This document shows positions 34,175 through 43,497 of a stretch of DNA of 64,000 bases, one piece after another; within the stretch, counting starts at the first letter, position 1, and each line of letters begins with the position of its first letter. Origin of the DNA: Nocardioides sp. GTDB lineage: Bacteria > Actinomycetota > Actinomycetes > Propionibacteriales > Nocardioidaceae. The position numbers and the translations under genes are program-made. The DNA lies in contig PBYI01000059.1 of assembly GCA_002729525.1 (NCBI GenBank), positions 1 to 64,000 of the forward strand. The letters run 5' to 3'. The notes under the pieces are model-generated. The model was not told where the DNA came from, did not search any database, and was given only the letters and a program-made list of their open reading frames with translations.

Positions 34175-34732
34175 TCAGCGGAGCAGGCCGTCGGCGACGA
34201 CGGCGAGCATGGCGCGGACGCTGGTCTCGTCGAGGCCGCCGTCGTCGGCGACGGTGGCGACCCCGCCGACGAGCCGGGCGACCTGGAGCGCGTCGACGTC
34301 GGCGCGCAGGGCATCCTCGGCGTGCAGCCGGTCGAGGACCTTCTCGCTGGCCGAGCGGAGCACCTCGCACTTGGAGCGGATCGGCGAGTCCGGGTCGCCC
34401 ATGTTGCAGGTGATCTTGGCCGGGGTGCCCTTGTGGGCGCTGATCAGACGGACGTACTCGTCGAACCACGCCAGCAGCCGGTCGCGGGCGTCACCCTCGT
34501 GCAGCAGCGCCTTCTCGGCGGCGGCGTCGACAGTCTCCATCCACGGCGCGAGCACGGCGTCGACGAGGTCGTCGCGGCGCGGGAAGTGCCGGTAGAGCGT
34601 CCCGGCACCGACCCCCGCGCGCTTGGCGACGAGGTCGAGCGAGGCGTCGTACCCCTGCTCCCGGAAGACGTCCCGGGCGACCTCGACGATGCGGTCGCGG
34701 TTGCGCTGCGCATCGGCGCGCACGGCATCCAC
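34175..34732 (-). CDS. TetR family transcriptional regulator
   Basis: A 185-aa repressor. HTH: RNRDRIVEVARDVFREQGYDASLDLVAKRAGVGAGTLYRHFP in two parts (residues about 9-50). The C-terminal domain belongs to the TetR_C group seen in SACE_7040-like regulators. The likely operators GGAGA-N3-TCTCC lie twice in the divergent promoter region. GTG 34732 is annotated; GTG 34723 has better spacing (ten bases) from AAAGGA and could be the true start. It heads an operon with the glycosyltransferase. Confidence 0.92.
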   Translation of the reverse strand: MDAVRADAQRNRDRIVEVARDVFREQGYDASLDLVAKRAGVGAGTLYRHFPRRDDLVDAVLAPWMETVDAAAEKALLHEGDARDRLLAWFDEYVRLISAHKGTPAKITCNMGDPDSPIRSKCEVLRSASEKVLDRLHAEDALRADVDALQVARLVGGVATVADDGGLDETSVRAMLAVVADGLLR

Positions 34733-34744
34733 TTCCTTTCACGC

Positions 34745-34773
34745 TTGCTAACCGGAGAGACTCTCCGTATCGT
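34745..34773 (+). promoter_or_regulatory. Promoter with operator in spacer (TTGCTA-17-TATCGT)
   Basis: TTGCTA (34745-34750) and TATCGT (34768-34773), 17 bp apart, form a good promoter for the plus-strand membrane gene. The first TetR operator occupies its spacer. Confidence 0.6.
34754..34766. promoter_or_regulatory. TetR operator 1, GGAGA-GAC-TCTCC
   Basis: Inverted repeat with 5-bp arms and 3-bp spacer, extended to CGGAGAG-A-CTCTCCG (34753-34767). Placed between the -35 and -10 of the divergent promoter. Confidence 0.7.
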
Positions 34774-34785
34774 GGTGGACGAAGC

Positions 34786-34798
34786 GGAGAACGTCTCC
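34786..34798. promoter_or_regulatory. TetR operator 2, GGAGA-ACG-TCTCC
   Basis: Second copy of the same operator, 32 bp (about three helical turns) from operator 1, allowing two dimers on the same face of DNA. Confidence 0.65.
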
Positions 34799-34873
34799 AT
34801 TAAAGCGCGGCCGGCGTGCGGTCACCAGATCGACCGGCTGCGCACATCTTTCACAACAGGACGGAGCCTGCCG

Positions 34874-35593
34874 ATGTTCCACGACTCCCACCCCTCCATC
34901 CCGTCCTTCCACCTCACCCGCGACCTCCCGACCGAGCTGCCCGAGGACGCCGGCCGCGCCGCCGCCGGCATCGGGCTCCTGCTGCTCGGTCAGGTCTCGC
35001 TCGTCCTCGCCGCGACCGCCGCCGTCCTCGCGCTCCCGTCGTACGCCGCCGCCGCGGCGCTCGCCGTCGGCGCGCTGCTGCTGCCGCTCGGCCACCGCGC
35101 CGGTCACGCCGTGGGCCACCGCGGGCTGCTCGTCGGCACCCTCGGGGCCGTCGGCGTCGCGGTGCTCGCCGCGTCCCGCGCCGACGGCGCCACCGCCGGG
35201 ACAGCGCTCGCCGTCGCGGCCGGCGCCGCCGCGCTGGGCCTCGGCTCGCTGCCCGGCCTGCTCACCTGGACCGCGCCGGACGAGGCCGCGCTCAACCGAG
35301 GACGCTCGCTCCTCGGGCTCGCCACCGTGGTCGCGCTCGCCGCCGGCCTCGGGCTCGGGCTCGGCACCGCCGCCGACCCGACCACCTGGGCGACCTGGGT
35401 CGTCGCGCCGGCCGCGCTGGTCGTCGTCAGCCTCGGGCTCACCGCGCTCGACGAGACCCCGCACCCGGGGCTCGCGGCGGCGACCGGCGTACCGGCCCTG
35501 CCTGCTCCTCCGGTCGTGGAGGCGCACGCCCTCGACACGGACCAGGAGTCCGGCCGCCCCTGCGTCGGCTGCGCCGCGGGCGACGCCGCCTGA
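34874..35593 (+). CDS. Hydrophobic multi-TM membrane protein
   Basis: A 239-aa, Ala/Leu/Val-rich membrane protein with about six predicted helices (about 30-205) and a soluble C-terminus with two Cys (GRPCVGCAAG). No family recognised. The N-terminus (MFHDSHPSIPSFHL) is His-rich. ATG 34874 follows GGAG at 34863-34866. Divergent from TetR with both operators in between, so it is probably the main target of that repressor; a transport or membrane-protection role is only inferred. Confidence 0.75.
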   Translation: MFHDSHPSIPSFHLTRDLPTELPEDAGRAAAGIGLLLLGQVSLVLAATAAVLALPSYAAAAALAVGALLLPLGHRAGHAVGHRGLLVGTLGAVGVAVLAASRADGATAGTALAVAAGAAALGLGSLPGLLTWTAPDEAALNRGRSLLGLATVVALAAGLGLGLGTAADPTTWATWVVAPAALVVVSLGLTALDETPHPGLAAATGVPALPAPPVVEAHALDTDQESGRPCVGCAAGDAA

Positions 35594-35748
35594 GGCGACC
35601 CGGAGCGTGCGGGTCGGTCTGGACCACCCGGTCACCATCGTGTGAACCTGCCCGGATCTGCCGGCTCCGGTCGGCCGGAGTCAGGTAAGCCGGTCCGGCG
35701 CGGGCGGACCGGGAGGGTTCCGCCCCACACCGGGAGGGAACCCGACGC

Positions 35749-36779
35749 ATGTCCGCACGACCCCACACCACCCGCGGTCCGCGGCGCTCACGCCTGCTGC
35801 GCCACTACCCGCACGTCGCCTCGACGCTGGCCTCGCGGTCGCGCTCGGCACCGGCGGTGCGTACGCCGCCGGCAAGATCACCGGTGACGACATCGCCGCC
35901 GGGGCGGTCGACTCCAAGCAGCTCGCCCAGGGCGCGGTGAACACCAGCAAGCTGGAGGAGGACGCCGTCGGGTCCGGCAAGATCCGCGACGGCTCGATCG
36001 TCCAGGACGACCTCGCGCCGGCCGTCTTCGGCGCGCTCACCCGCGCCGCGTCCGCCGGACCGGTCGGCCCCGCGGGCATGGACGGTGCCGACGGTTCTGA
36101 CGGGGTCGACGGCTCTGACGGGGCCGACGGCGCAGACGGCGCCGACGGCGCTCCCGGCCCGCAGGGCCCCCAGGGCGAGCAGGGCCCCCCAGGGCGACCA
36201 GGGCCCCAGGGCGACCAGGGCCCGGCCGGCGAGACCGGACCCGCCGGCCCCGCGGGCAGCGACGGGGCTCCCGGCGCCACCGGCCCCCAGGGTGAGCAGG
36301 GCGAGAAGGGCGAGAAGGGCGACACCGGCGCGACCGGTGCCACGGGAGCGACGGGCCCCGCGGGCGCCGGCGCGTCCCCGGTCCACGTCGCCACGGCCGG
36401 CCAGGTCTCGGTCGGCTCACAGTCGTTCGCGGAGCCCGACCTGCTGGTCACCCAGGAGGTCACCGTCGAGGAGACCACCACGGTGCTGGTCACCTGGACG
36501 GCGGAGATCCTCTGCTACAGCGACACCGAGGAGTTCGCCCAGTTCTGCTCCGTCGCCGCGCAGGTCAACTCCGCCGGGCTCGCGTTCAACGACCAGATGG
36601 CGCTCGAGCTGGCCTCGAATGGTCCGACCAGCTGGCAGACCCGGACCGTGCAGTTCTACCGGGAGATCGGGCCGGGGACGAACGACGTGAAGGTCGTCGC
36701 GGCCCGCGGCGCGGACAGCTCGAACTTCGCCGTCCGCAAGCAGCTGATGACGATCACCCCGATCGTCACCGCCGACTGA
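35749..36779 (+). pseudogene. Collagen-like repeat protein, apparent 1-nt frameshift near the start
   Basis: ATG 35749 has GGGAGGGAA nine bases upstream and begins an exporter-like leader (MSARPHTTRGPRRSR). The hydrophobic signal segment LAVALGTGGAYAAGKITG continues only in another frame. Adding one C in GGCCT (35829-35833) joins them as STLALAVALG. After the join come pentapeptide-like units, a collagen domain of about 35 Gly-X-Y triplets (GPVGPAGMDG through GATGPAGAG) and a globular C-terminal domain of about 130 residues with three Cys. Without repair, only a GTG at 35937 with no RBS or signal peptide is available. Either a real null allele or a sequencing error. Confidence 0.75.
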
Positions 36780-36797
36780 GCCCGGCGCACGTGCCAA

Positions 36798-36887
36798 TGT
36801 AACACGCCGTCCAGGCATCTACCGCACGCACGGACCGTCTACCGCACTGATCGATCAGTGCGGTAGACGGTCGAACGGCGTGTTACA
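36798..36887. repeat. Large nested palindrome between convergent genes
   Basis: A loopless, perfect 38-bp palindrome (36834-36871, half-site ACCGTCTACCGCACTGATC) is nested in outer 13-base arms TGTAACACGCCGT (36798-36810) and ACGGCGTGTTACA (36875-36887). A partial direct repeat, TCTACCGCAC, occurs at 36818 and 36838. It fills the gap between the collagen-like gene and purL. Confidence 0.85.
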
Positions 36888-36906
36888 GCGGGAGGAGCGG
36901 CCGGTC

Positions 36907-39225
<2,319 letters not shown>

Positions 39226-39231
39226 GGCCGC

Positions 39232-39237
39232 AATCTA
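39232..39237 (-). promoter_or_regulatory. purL leaderless -10 (TAGATT)
   Basis: TAGATT on the minus strand ends six bases before the purL GTG; no Shine-Dalgarno sequence is present. Confidence 0.6.
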
Positions 39238-39315
39238 CCGGCGTACGCCGCCGCAGCCGCGCTCGCCCGCCCGCGGTGGGCAGGCGGGCCGGCCGGCCGC
39301 ACGGTCGGCGCAGGC

Positions 39316-39465
39316 TCAGGCCGACGCGTCGAGGTGCCGCAGCACCCACTCCTCGCCGTCCCACCACCAGTGGCCGTCGCCGGTGGAGAACGGCGCACCG
39401 CCCAGGGCGGGGTCGTGGTGCTGCTGGTCGGGCCGGGTGGACTCGGCCCAGGCGGAGCTGGTCAT
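39316..39465 (-). CDS. Small Trp-rich hypothetical protein
   Basis: A 49-aa protein ending GHWWWDGEEWVLRHLDASA. WWWDGxxW resembles the short tryptophan-rich repeats (DUF2510-like) that actinobacterial membrane and secreted proteins use. ATG 39465 has GAGGAGG eight bases upstream, which supports translation of this short frame rather than the longer one. Function unknown. It lies 90 bp upstream of purL on the same strand. Confidence 0.6.
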   Translation of the reverse strand: MTSSAWAESTRPDQQHHDPALGGAPFSTGDGHWWWDGEEWVLRHLDASA

Positions 39466-39798
39466 GACGCCTCCTCGGGCTTTCTCGCGGGCGTGCTCGC
39501 GTGCTGGGTCCGCTGCCCGAGGGTCCGGGTGCGGCGAGTGGGGTGGTGCGACCGGTGGACGACCGGACACCCTCACTGTCGACCCCCGCCGGGGTCGGCT
39601 GAGCACGATTGTGACCAGATGCCCCGGTCGTGTGGCCAATCGAGCCCGTTCGGGCGGGTCCTGACCCGTTCGGGCCCGCCCGGAGGGGCCATCCGCGCAC
39701 GGGACCGAGGTCCCGACCGGTCACTCCCACCCCGCTGCGTCACGGATGTGGCTGACGCGGCCCACAACGACGTGCGTTACTGGAGTGGCCGTTGAGGT
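39466..39798. other. Non-coding region upstream of secreted GH-like gene
   Basis: No gene is supported. It contains a hairpin GACCCC-CGCC-GGGGTC (39581-39596), two CCCGTTCGGG palindromes 20 bp apart (39645-39654 and 39665-39674), and GGGCGGG/CCCGCCC arms around them (39652-39658 and 39675-39681). These may be terminator or regulatory structures. Confidence 0.5.
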
Positions 39799-39804
39799 TA
39801 GGCT
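39799..39804 (+). promoter_or_regulatory. -10 box TAGGCT of secreted GH-like gene
   Basis: TAGGCT with TTACTG at 39777-39782 (16-bp spacing). The leader carries CTGGAG about eight bases before ATG 39847. Confidence 0.5.
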
Positions 39805-39846
39805 GTCGCCCGACGGACCCCATCACCTTCCCCTGGAGCTTCCGCC

Positions 39847-41313
39847 ATGCGCTCGGCCCTGCCCTCCCCCACGACCCGACGCCGCCTCCCTCGCGCGCTC
39901 GCCCCGATCGCGGCCGCCGCCCTCGCCGTGCCCCTGCTGGCCGCAACGCCGACGGCACCGACGTACGCCGCCACCGCGGGCGTCAGCACCGGCGTCAGCA
40001 CCGGCGTCACCACCGGCACGACGACAGGCACCAGCACCGCCGCGCGGCGCGACCCCAACCCGGTCACCCCCGGCGACTTCACCGGCTACGGGTTCGACCA
40101 GTGCCTCACGCCGACCCAGGACAAGATGGACGCCTGGCTGCGCAGCTCGCCGTACCTCGCCGTCGGCATCTACATCTCCGGCGACTCCCGCGCCTGCCGC
40201 AACCAGCCCAACCTCACGCCGGAGTGGGTCAGCACCCAGCTCGCCCGCGGCTGGAAGCTGCTGCCGATCACGCTGGGCCCGCAGGCATCGTGCCAGCCGC
40301 GCTTCCCGCGCTACGACGACGACTTCACGATCAGCCCCAAGCCGGGCTCGTCGGGCACCTACTACCAGGCCCGCAAGATGGGCCAGAACTCCGCGGTCGA
40401 GACCGTCGAGGACGCACAGAGGCTCGGTCTGACCAAGGGCAGCACGCTCTGGTACGACCTCGAGGGCTTCGACCTCGGCAACAACCGCTGCCGCGAGTCG
40501 GCGCTGTGGTTCCTGCACGCCTGGGTCTCCAAGGTCGAGCAGCTCGGCTACGCCTCGGGCGTCTACTCCAGCGCGGGCTCCGGCATCCGCGCCCTCGACG
40601 ACGCCCGGGTGAACCGCCCCGGCACCTTCCGGTTGCCGCAGCACATCTGGATCGCCCGCTGGGACGGCCAGGCGAACACCTCGACGTCCTACATCCGCGC
40701 CGACGGGTGGCTGCCCGGCGGCCGGATGAAGCAGTACCGCGGCGGCCACGACGAGCGCTGGGGCGGGGTCACGATCAACATCGACTCCAACTACCTCGAC
40801 CTCGGCCGCGGCTCGGTCGCTCCCGCCGAGCGGCACTGCGGCGGCGTCCGGATCTCCTTCAACGACTACGTGCCGCTGTTCCGTCCGGTCGACGGCAAGC
40901 GGGCCTCCAAGCGCCACGTGAAGGCGCTGCAGTGCTACCTCACCGAGCGCAAGCTGTACGACGGCCCGATCAACGGGATGTACCACCAGGGGATGCTCCC
41001 GGTGGTCCAGGCCTGGCGGAAGTCGCGCGGCATCTCGACGACGAGCAGCACGTGGTACCGCCGCGACTGGATGACGATCACGGCGTACGGCGCCAAGCCG
41101 CTGCTCAAGGTCGGCCACGCCAGCAAGCACGTGCGCCGCGTCCAGCGGACGCTCAACGCGGCGCACCTCGGCTCGACCCTGTCGGTGACCGGCACGTTCG
41201 ACAACCGCACCACGTCGCTGGTGCGGACCTACCAGGGCAAGGTCGGGCTGCCCCAGACCGGCATCGTCGACCGGAAGACCTGGAACAAGCTGATGCGGGG
41301 CCGCCGGGGCTGA
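39847..41313 (+). CDS. Secreted DUF1906-type glycoside hydrolase-like protein with peptidoglycan-binding domains
   Basis: A 488-aa exported protein. A signal peptide (about 1-42, ending TYAA) is followed by a Gly/Thr/Ser linker, then a domain of about 215 residues starting GYGFDQCLTPTQDKMDAW, which matches the Rv2525c/DUF1906 GH-like TIM barrel (YDLEGFD has the conserved acidic pair). Two peptidoglycan-binding modules follow: a diverged one (KRHVKALQCYL...) and a clear PG_binding_1 (HVRRVQRTLNAAHLG... to KTWNKLM). A role in cell-wall remodelling is likely; whether the barrel is catalytic is not known. Confidence 0.87.
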   Translation: MRSALPSPTTRRRLPRALAPIAAAALAVPLLAATPTAPTYAATAGVSTGVSTGVTTGTTTGTSTAARRDPNPVTPGDFTGYGFDQCLTPTQDKMDAWLRSSPYLAVGIYISGDSRACRNQPNLTPEWVSTQLARGWKLLPITLGPQASCQPRFPRYDDDFTISPKPGSSGTYYQARKMGQNSAVETVEDAQRLGLTKGSTLWYDLEGFDLGNNRCRESALWFLHAWVSKVEQLGYASGVYSSAGSGIRALDDARVNRPGTFRLPQHIWIARWDGQANTSTSYIRADGWLPGGRMKQYRGGHDERWGGVTINIDSNYLDLGRGSVAPAERHCGGVRISFNDYVPLFRPVDGKRASKRHVKALQCYLTERKLYDGPINGMYHQGMLPVVQAWRKSRGISTTSSTWYRRDWMTITAYGAKPLLKVGHASKHVRRVQRTLNAAHLGSTLSVTGTFDNRTTSLVRTYQGKVGLPQTGIVDRKTWNKLMRGRRG

Positions 41314-41326
41314 GCCCGGCGGGCTC
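41312..41326. terminator. Hairpin between convergent genes
   Basis: GAGCCC-GGC-GGGCTC followed by a C-run, overlapping the stop codon of the secreted GH-like gene and facing the convergent DUF3817 gene. Confidence 0.45.
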
Positions 41327-41352
41327 CCCCACCGGCTCCGGCAGTACGCCGG

Positions 41353-41808
41353 TCAGCCGGCGGGCGGTCCGGCGACCAGCGCCACGGCGGTGAGGACCGC
41401 GACGGCGCCGAGCCCGGCGAGGACACCGCGGCGCGGGTCGCGCACGACCCAGGCGGTGGCGGCGTCGAGGCGGCCGGCGGGCTCCTCGTGCCGCAACCGC
41501 CAGGCGCCGTCGCGCCCGCCGAGCGCACCCTGGCGCTCGCTGACGAGGTCGAAGACGACCGTGACGAACGGCGGGACCGCCGCAGCCAGGCCGAGCGCGG
41601 TGCGGCCGAGGCCCCAGCGGCGGTCGACGGCGACGACGACGGTGGTCACGCAGTAGCCGAGGAAGACCACGCCGTGCACCATCCCGAACACGCTCACGGC
41701 GAGGTCGGTGGTCTCGGTGACGTACTTGAGCACCATCCCGAGGAGCAGGAGCGCCCAGGTGACGGCCTCGGCGACGGCGAGGGTGCGGAAGAGGCGCTGC
41801 GGGCTCAC
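41353..41808 (-). CDS. DUF3817 domain-containing membrane protein
   Basis: A 151-aa membrane protein with about four helices. The N-terminal half (RLFRTLAVAEAVTWALLLLGM...VFGMVHGVVFLGYC) matches the DUF3817 pattern with the conserved MVHG-like motif. The C-terminal part has a further helix. Its GTG overlaps the purQ stop (GTGA), so it is translated from the purSQ mRNA. Function unknown; the link to purines may be only positional. Confidence 0.85.
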   Translation of the reverse strand: MSPQRLFRTLAVAEAVTWALLLLGMVLKYVTETTDLAVSVFGMVHGVVFLGYCVTTVVVAVDRRWGLGRTALGLAAAVPPFVTVVFDLVSERQGALGGRDGAWRLRHEEPAGRLDAATAWVVRDPRRGVLAGLGAVAVLTAVALVAGPPAG

Positions 41809-42473
41809 GCCAGGACGGCCGCGGCCAGCGAGGTGAAGAAGCCGAGCCCGTCGGTGCCGGAGCCGGTCAGCTCCTCGACGGCGTGCTCGGGGTGCGGCAT
41901 CAGGCCGACCACGTTGCCGCGCTCGTTGGTGACGCCGGCGATGTCGCGCAGCGAGCCGTTGGGGTTGAGGTCGAGGTAGCGGGCCACGACCCGGCCCTCC
42001 CCCTCGAGCCGGTCGAGGGTGTCGGCGTCGGCGACGTAGCCGCCCTCGCCGTTCTTGAGCACCACGGTGACCTCCTGGCCGGCGGTGTATGCCGAGGTCC
42101 AGGGGGTGTCGACGTTCTCGATGCGCAGGCGCTGGTCGCGGCAGACGAACTTCTGGTGGTCGTTGCGGATCAGCGCGCCGGGCAGCAGGTGGGACTCGCA
42201 GAGGATCTGGAAGCCGTTGCAGATGCCGAGCACCGGCATGCCGCGCTCGGCCGCCGCGATCACCTCGGTCATCACCGGCGAGAAGCGCGAGATGGCGCCG
42301 CAGCGCAGGTAGTCGCCGTAGGAGAACCCGCCGGGCAGCACGACCGCGTCGACGCCGTGGAGGTCGTGGTCGCCGTGCCACAGCGCGACCGCCTCGTGGC
42401 CACCGATGCCGACCGCACGGCGGGCGTCGACGTCGTCGAGCGAGCCGGGGAAGGTGACGACCCCGACCTTCAT
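41805..42473 (-). CDS. purQ: Phosphoribosylformylglycinamidine synthase subunit PurQ
   Basis: Glutaminase subunit (222 aa) supplying ammonia to PurL. Class I amidotransferase motifs: GGFSYGDYLRCGAI (oxyanion region), GICNGFQIL with the nucleophile Cys, and PHPEHAVE with catalytic His and Glu. The ATG overlaps the purS stop (ATGA), the usual coupling. The DUF3817 gene follows with another 4-bp overlap. Confidence 0.97.
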   Translation of the reverse strand: MKVGVVTFPGSLDDVDARRAVGIGGHEAVALWHGDHDLHGVDAVVLPGGFSYGDYLRCGAISRFSPVMTEVIAAAERGMPVLGICNGFQILCESHLLPGALIRNDHQKFVCRDQRLRIENVDTPWTSAYTAGQEVTVVLKNGEGGYVADADTLDRLEGEGRVVARYLDLNPNGSLRDIAGVTNERGNVVGLMPHPEHAVEELTGSGTDGLGFFTSLAAAVLA

Positions 42474-42721
42474 GCGTCCTGCTCGATGCGCAGCGCGTAG
42501 TACTCGATGACGGGGTTCGAGAGCAGCGTCTCGGCCATCTGGTGCACCTGGGCGAGCACCTCGTCGGTGACGTCGCCGGCAACCTGGAGCTCGAACCGCT
42601 TCCCCTGGCGCACGTCGGTCACGCCCTCGAAGCCGAGGCGGGGCAGTGCGCCGAGCACGGCCTTCCCCTGCGGATCGAGGATCTCGGGCTTGGGCATCAC
42701 GTCCACCACGACCTTGGGCAC
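42470..42721 (-). CDS. purS: Phosphoribosylformylglycinamidine synthase subunit PurS
   Basis: Small structural subunit (83 aa) that bridges PurL and PurQ. It starts PKVVVDVMPKPEILDPQG, the family's normal N-terminus, and ends with VIEYYALRIEQ. GTG 42721 was chosen over GTG 42727 because TAGACT (42733-42728) lies six bases before it, as in other leaderless genes; at 42727 the codon would touch the -10. It heads the purS-purQ-DUF3817 operon. Confidence 0.95.
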   Translation of the reverse strand: MPKVVVDVMPKPEILDPQGKAVLGALPRLGFEGVTDVRQGKRFELQVAGDVTDEVLAQVHQMAETLLSNPVIEYYALRIEQDA

Positions 42722-42727
42722 GCCCAC

Positions 42728-42733
42728 AGTCTA
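42728..42733 (-). promoter_or_regulatory. purS leaderless -10 (TAGACT)
   Basis: TAGACT on the minus strand ends six bases before GTG 42721. It drives purS-purQ-DUF3817. Confidence 0.6.
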
Positions 42734-42784
42734 GGGACGGTGCGGTCCGAGGCGTCCACCAGGAGGACCGGGCACACTGGACCC

Positions 42785-43291
42785 ATGAGCATGACGAGCC
42801 CCGGTGCCGGTCGCCAGAACCCCCTGCGCCTGCAGTTCCCCCAGTCCCTCGCCGTCTACGCCGAGTACGCCGACGCCCAGAAGGCCGTCGACTTCCTCTC
42901 CGACGAGCACTTCCCGGTCGAGAACTGCATGATCGTCGGGACCGACCTCAAGCGGATCGAGCGGATCACCGGCCGGCTCACCACCGGCCGGGTCGCTGCC
43001 GGCGGCGTCGCGTCGGGCGCCTGGCTGGGGTTGTTCATCGGCCTGCTGTTCACGATCTTCACCTCCGAGAGCGCGTTCACCACGATCGCCTCGACGATGG
43101 TGTTCGGCGCGCTGTTCGGCGTGATCTGGGCGCTCATCGGCTACGCGATGACCCGCGGCCAGCGTGACTTCCAGTCGGTGACCCAGGTGGTGGCCACGAA
43201 GTACGAGGTGCTGGTCGAGCACAAGGTGGCGGCCCAGGCCCGCGAGACGCTCGCGAAGCTGCCGGGGTCGACCCCCAACCCGTTCGCCTGA
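42785..43291 (+). CDS. General stress protein (GSP17M/YflT-like) membrane protein
   Basis: A 168-aa protein. The N-terminal part (AVYAEYADAQKAVDFLSDEHFPVENCMIVGTDLKRIERITGRLTTGR) is the GSP17M/YflT-like fold; two TM helices follow (about 75-97 and 101-121) with a Gly-rich start, and a short basic tail. Homologues are widespread in actinobacteria and of unknown role. It is divergent from purS. ATG 42785 lies six bases after CACACT. Confidence 0.85.
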   Translation: MSMTSPGAGRQNPLRLQFPQSLAVYAEYADAQKAVDFLSDEHFPVENCMIVGTDLKRIERITGRLTTGRVAAGGVASGAWLGLFIGLLFTIFTSESAFTTIASTMVFGALFGVIWALIGYAMTRGQRDFQSVTQVVATKYEVLVEHKVAAQARETLAKLPGSTPNPFA

Positions 43292-43294
43292 CGA

Positions 43295-43495
43295 TCAGCG
43301 GTCGCGCCGCATCCCCTGCACGACCACGATCAGCAGGGCGACCCCGAGGCCGGCGACGATCGCGCCGATCGTGGCGATCGACTGACTGCCCTCGCGGGCG
43401 CCGCCGTCGACCCAGCCCTGCGCCTGGGCGGTCCAGCGACCGCCGATCAGGAGCATGACCAGGGCGGCGGCGACCGCGAGGAGACGTCCGAGCAC
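43295..43495 (-). CDS. Small two-TM membrane protein
   Basis: A 66-aa protein with two hydrophobic helices (about 3-19 and 43-61) joined by a polar loop (RWTAQAQGWVDGGAREGSQS). No family recognised. It starts 3 bp after the acyl-CoA ligase stop on the same strand and is probably co-transcribed with it. Too short for a firm call, but the hydrophobic pattern and high GC3 support it. Confidence 0.55.
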   Translation of the reverse strand: MLGRLLAVAAALVMLLIGGRWTAQAQGWVDGGAREGSQSIATIGAIVAGLGVALLIVVVQGMRRDR

Positions 43496-43497
43496 CG

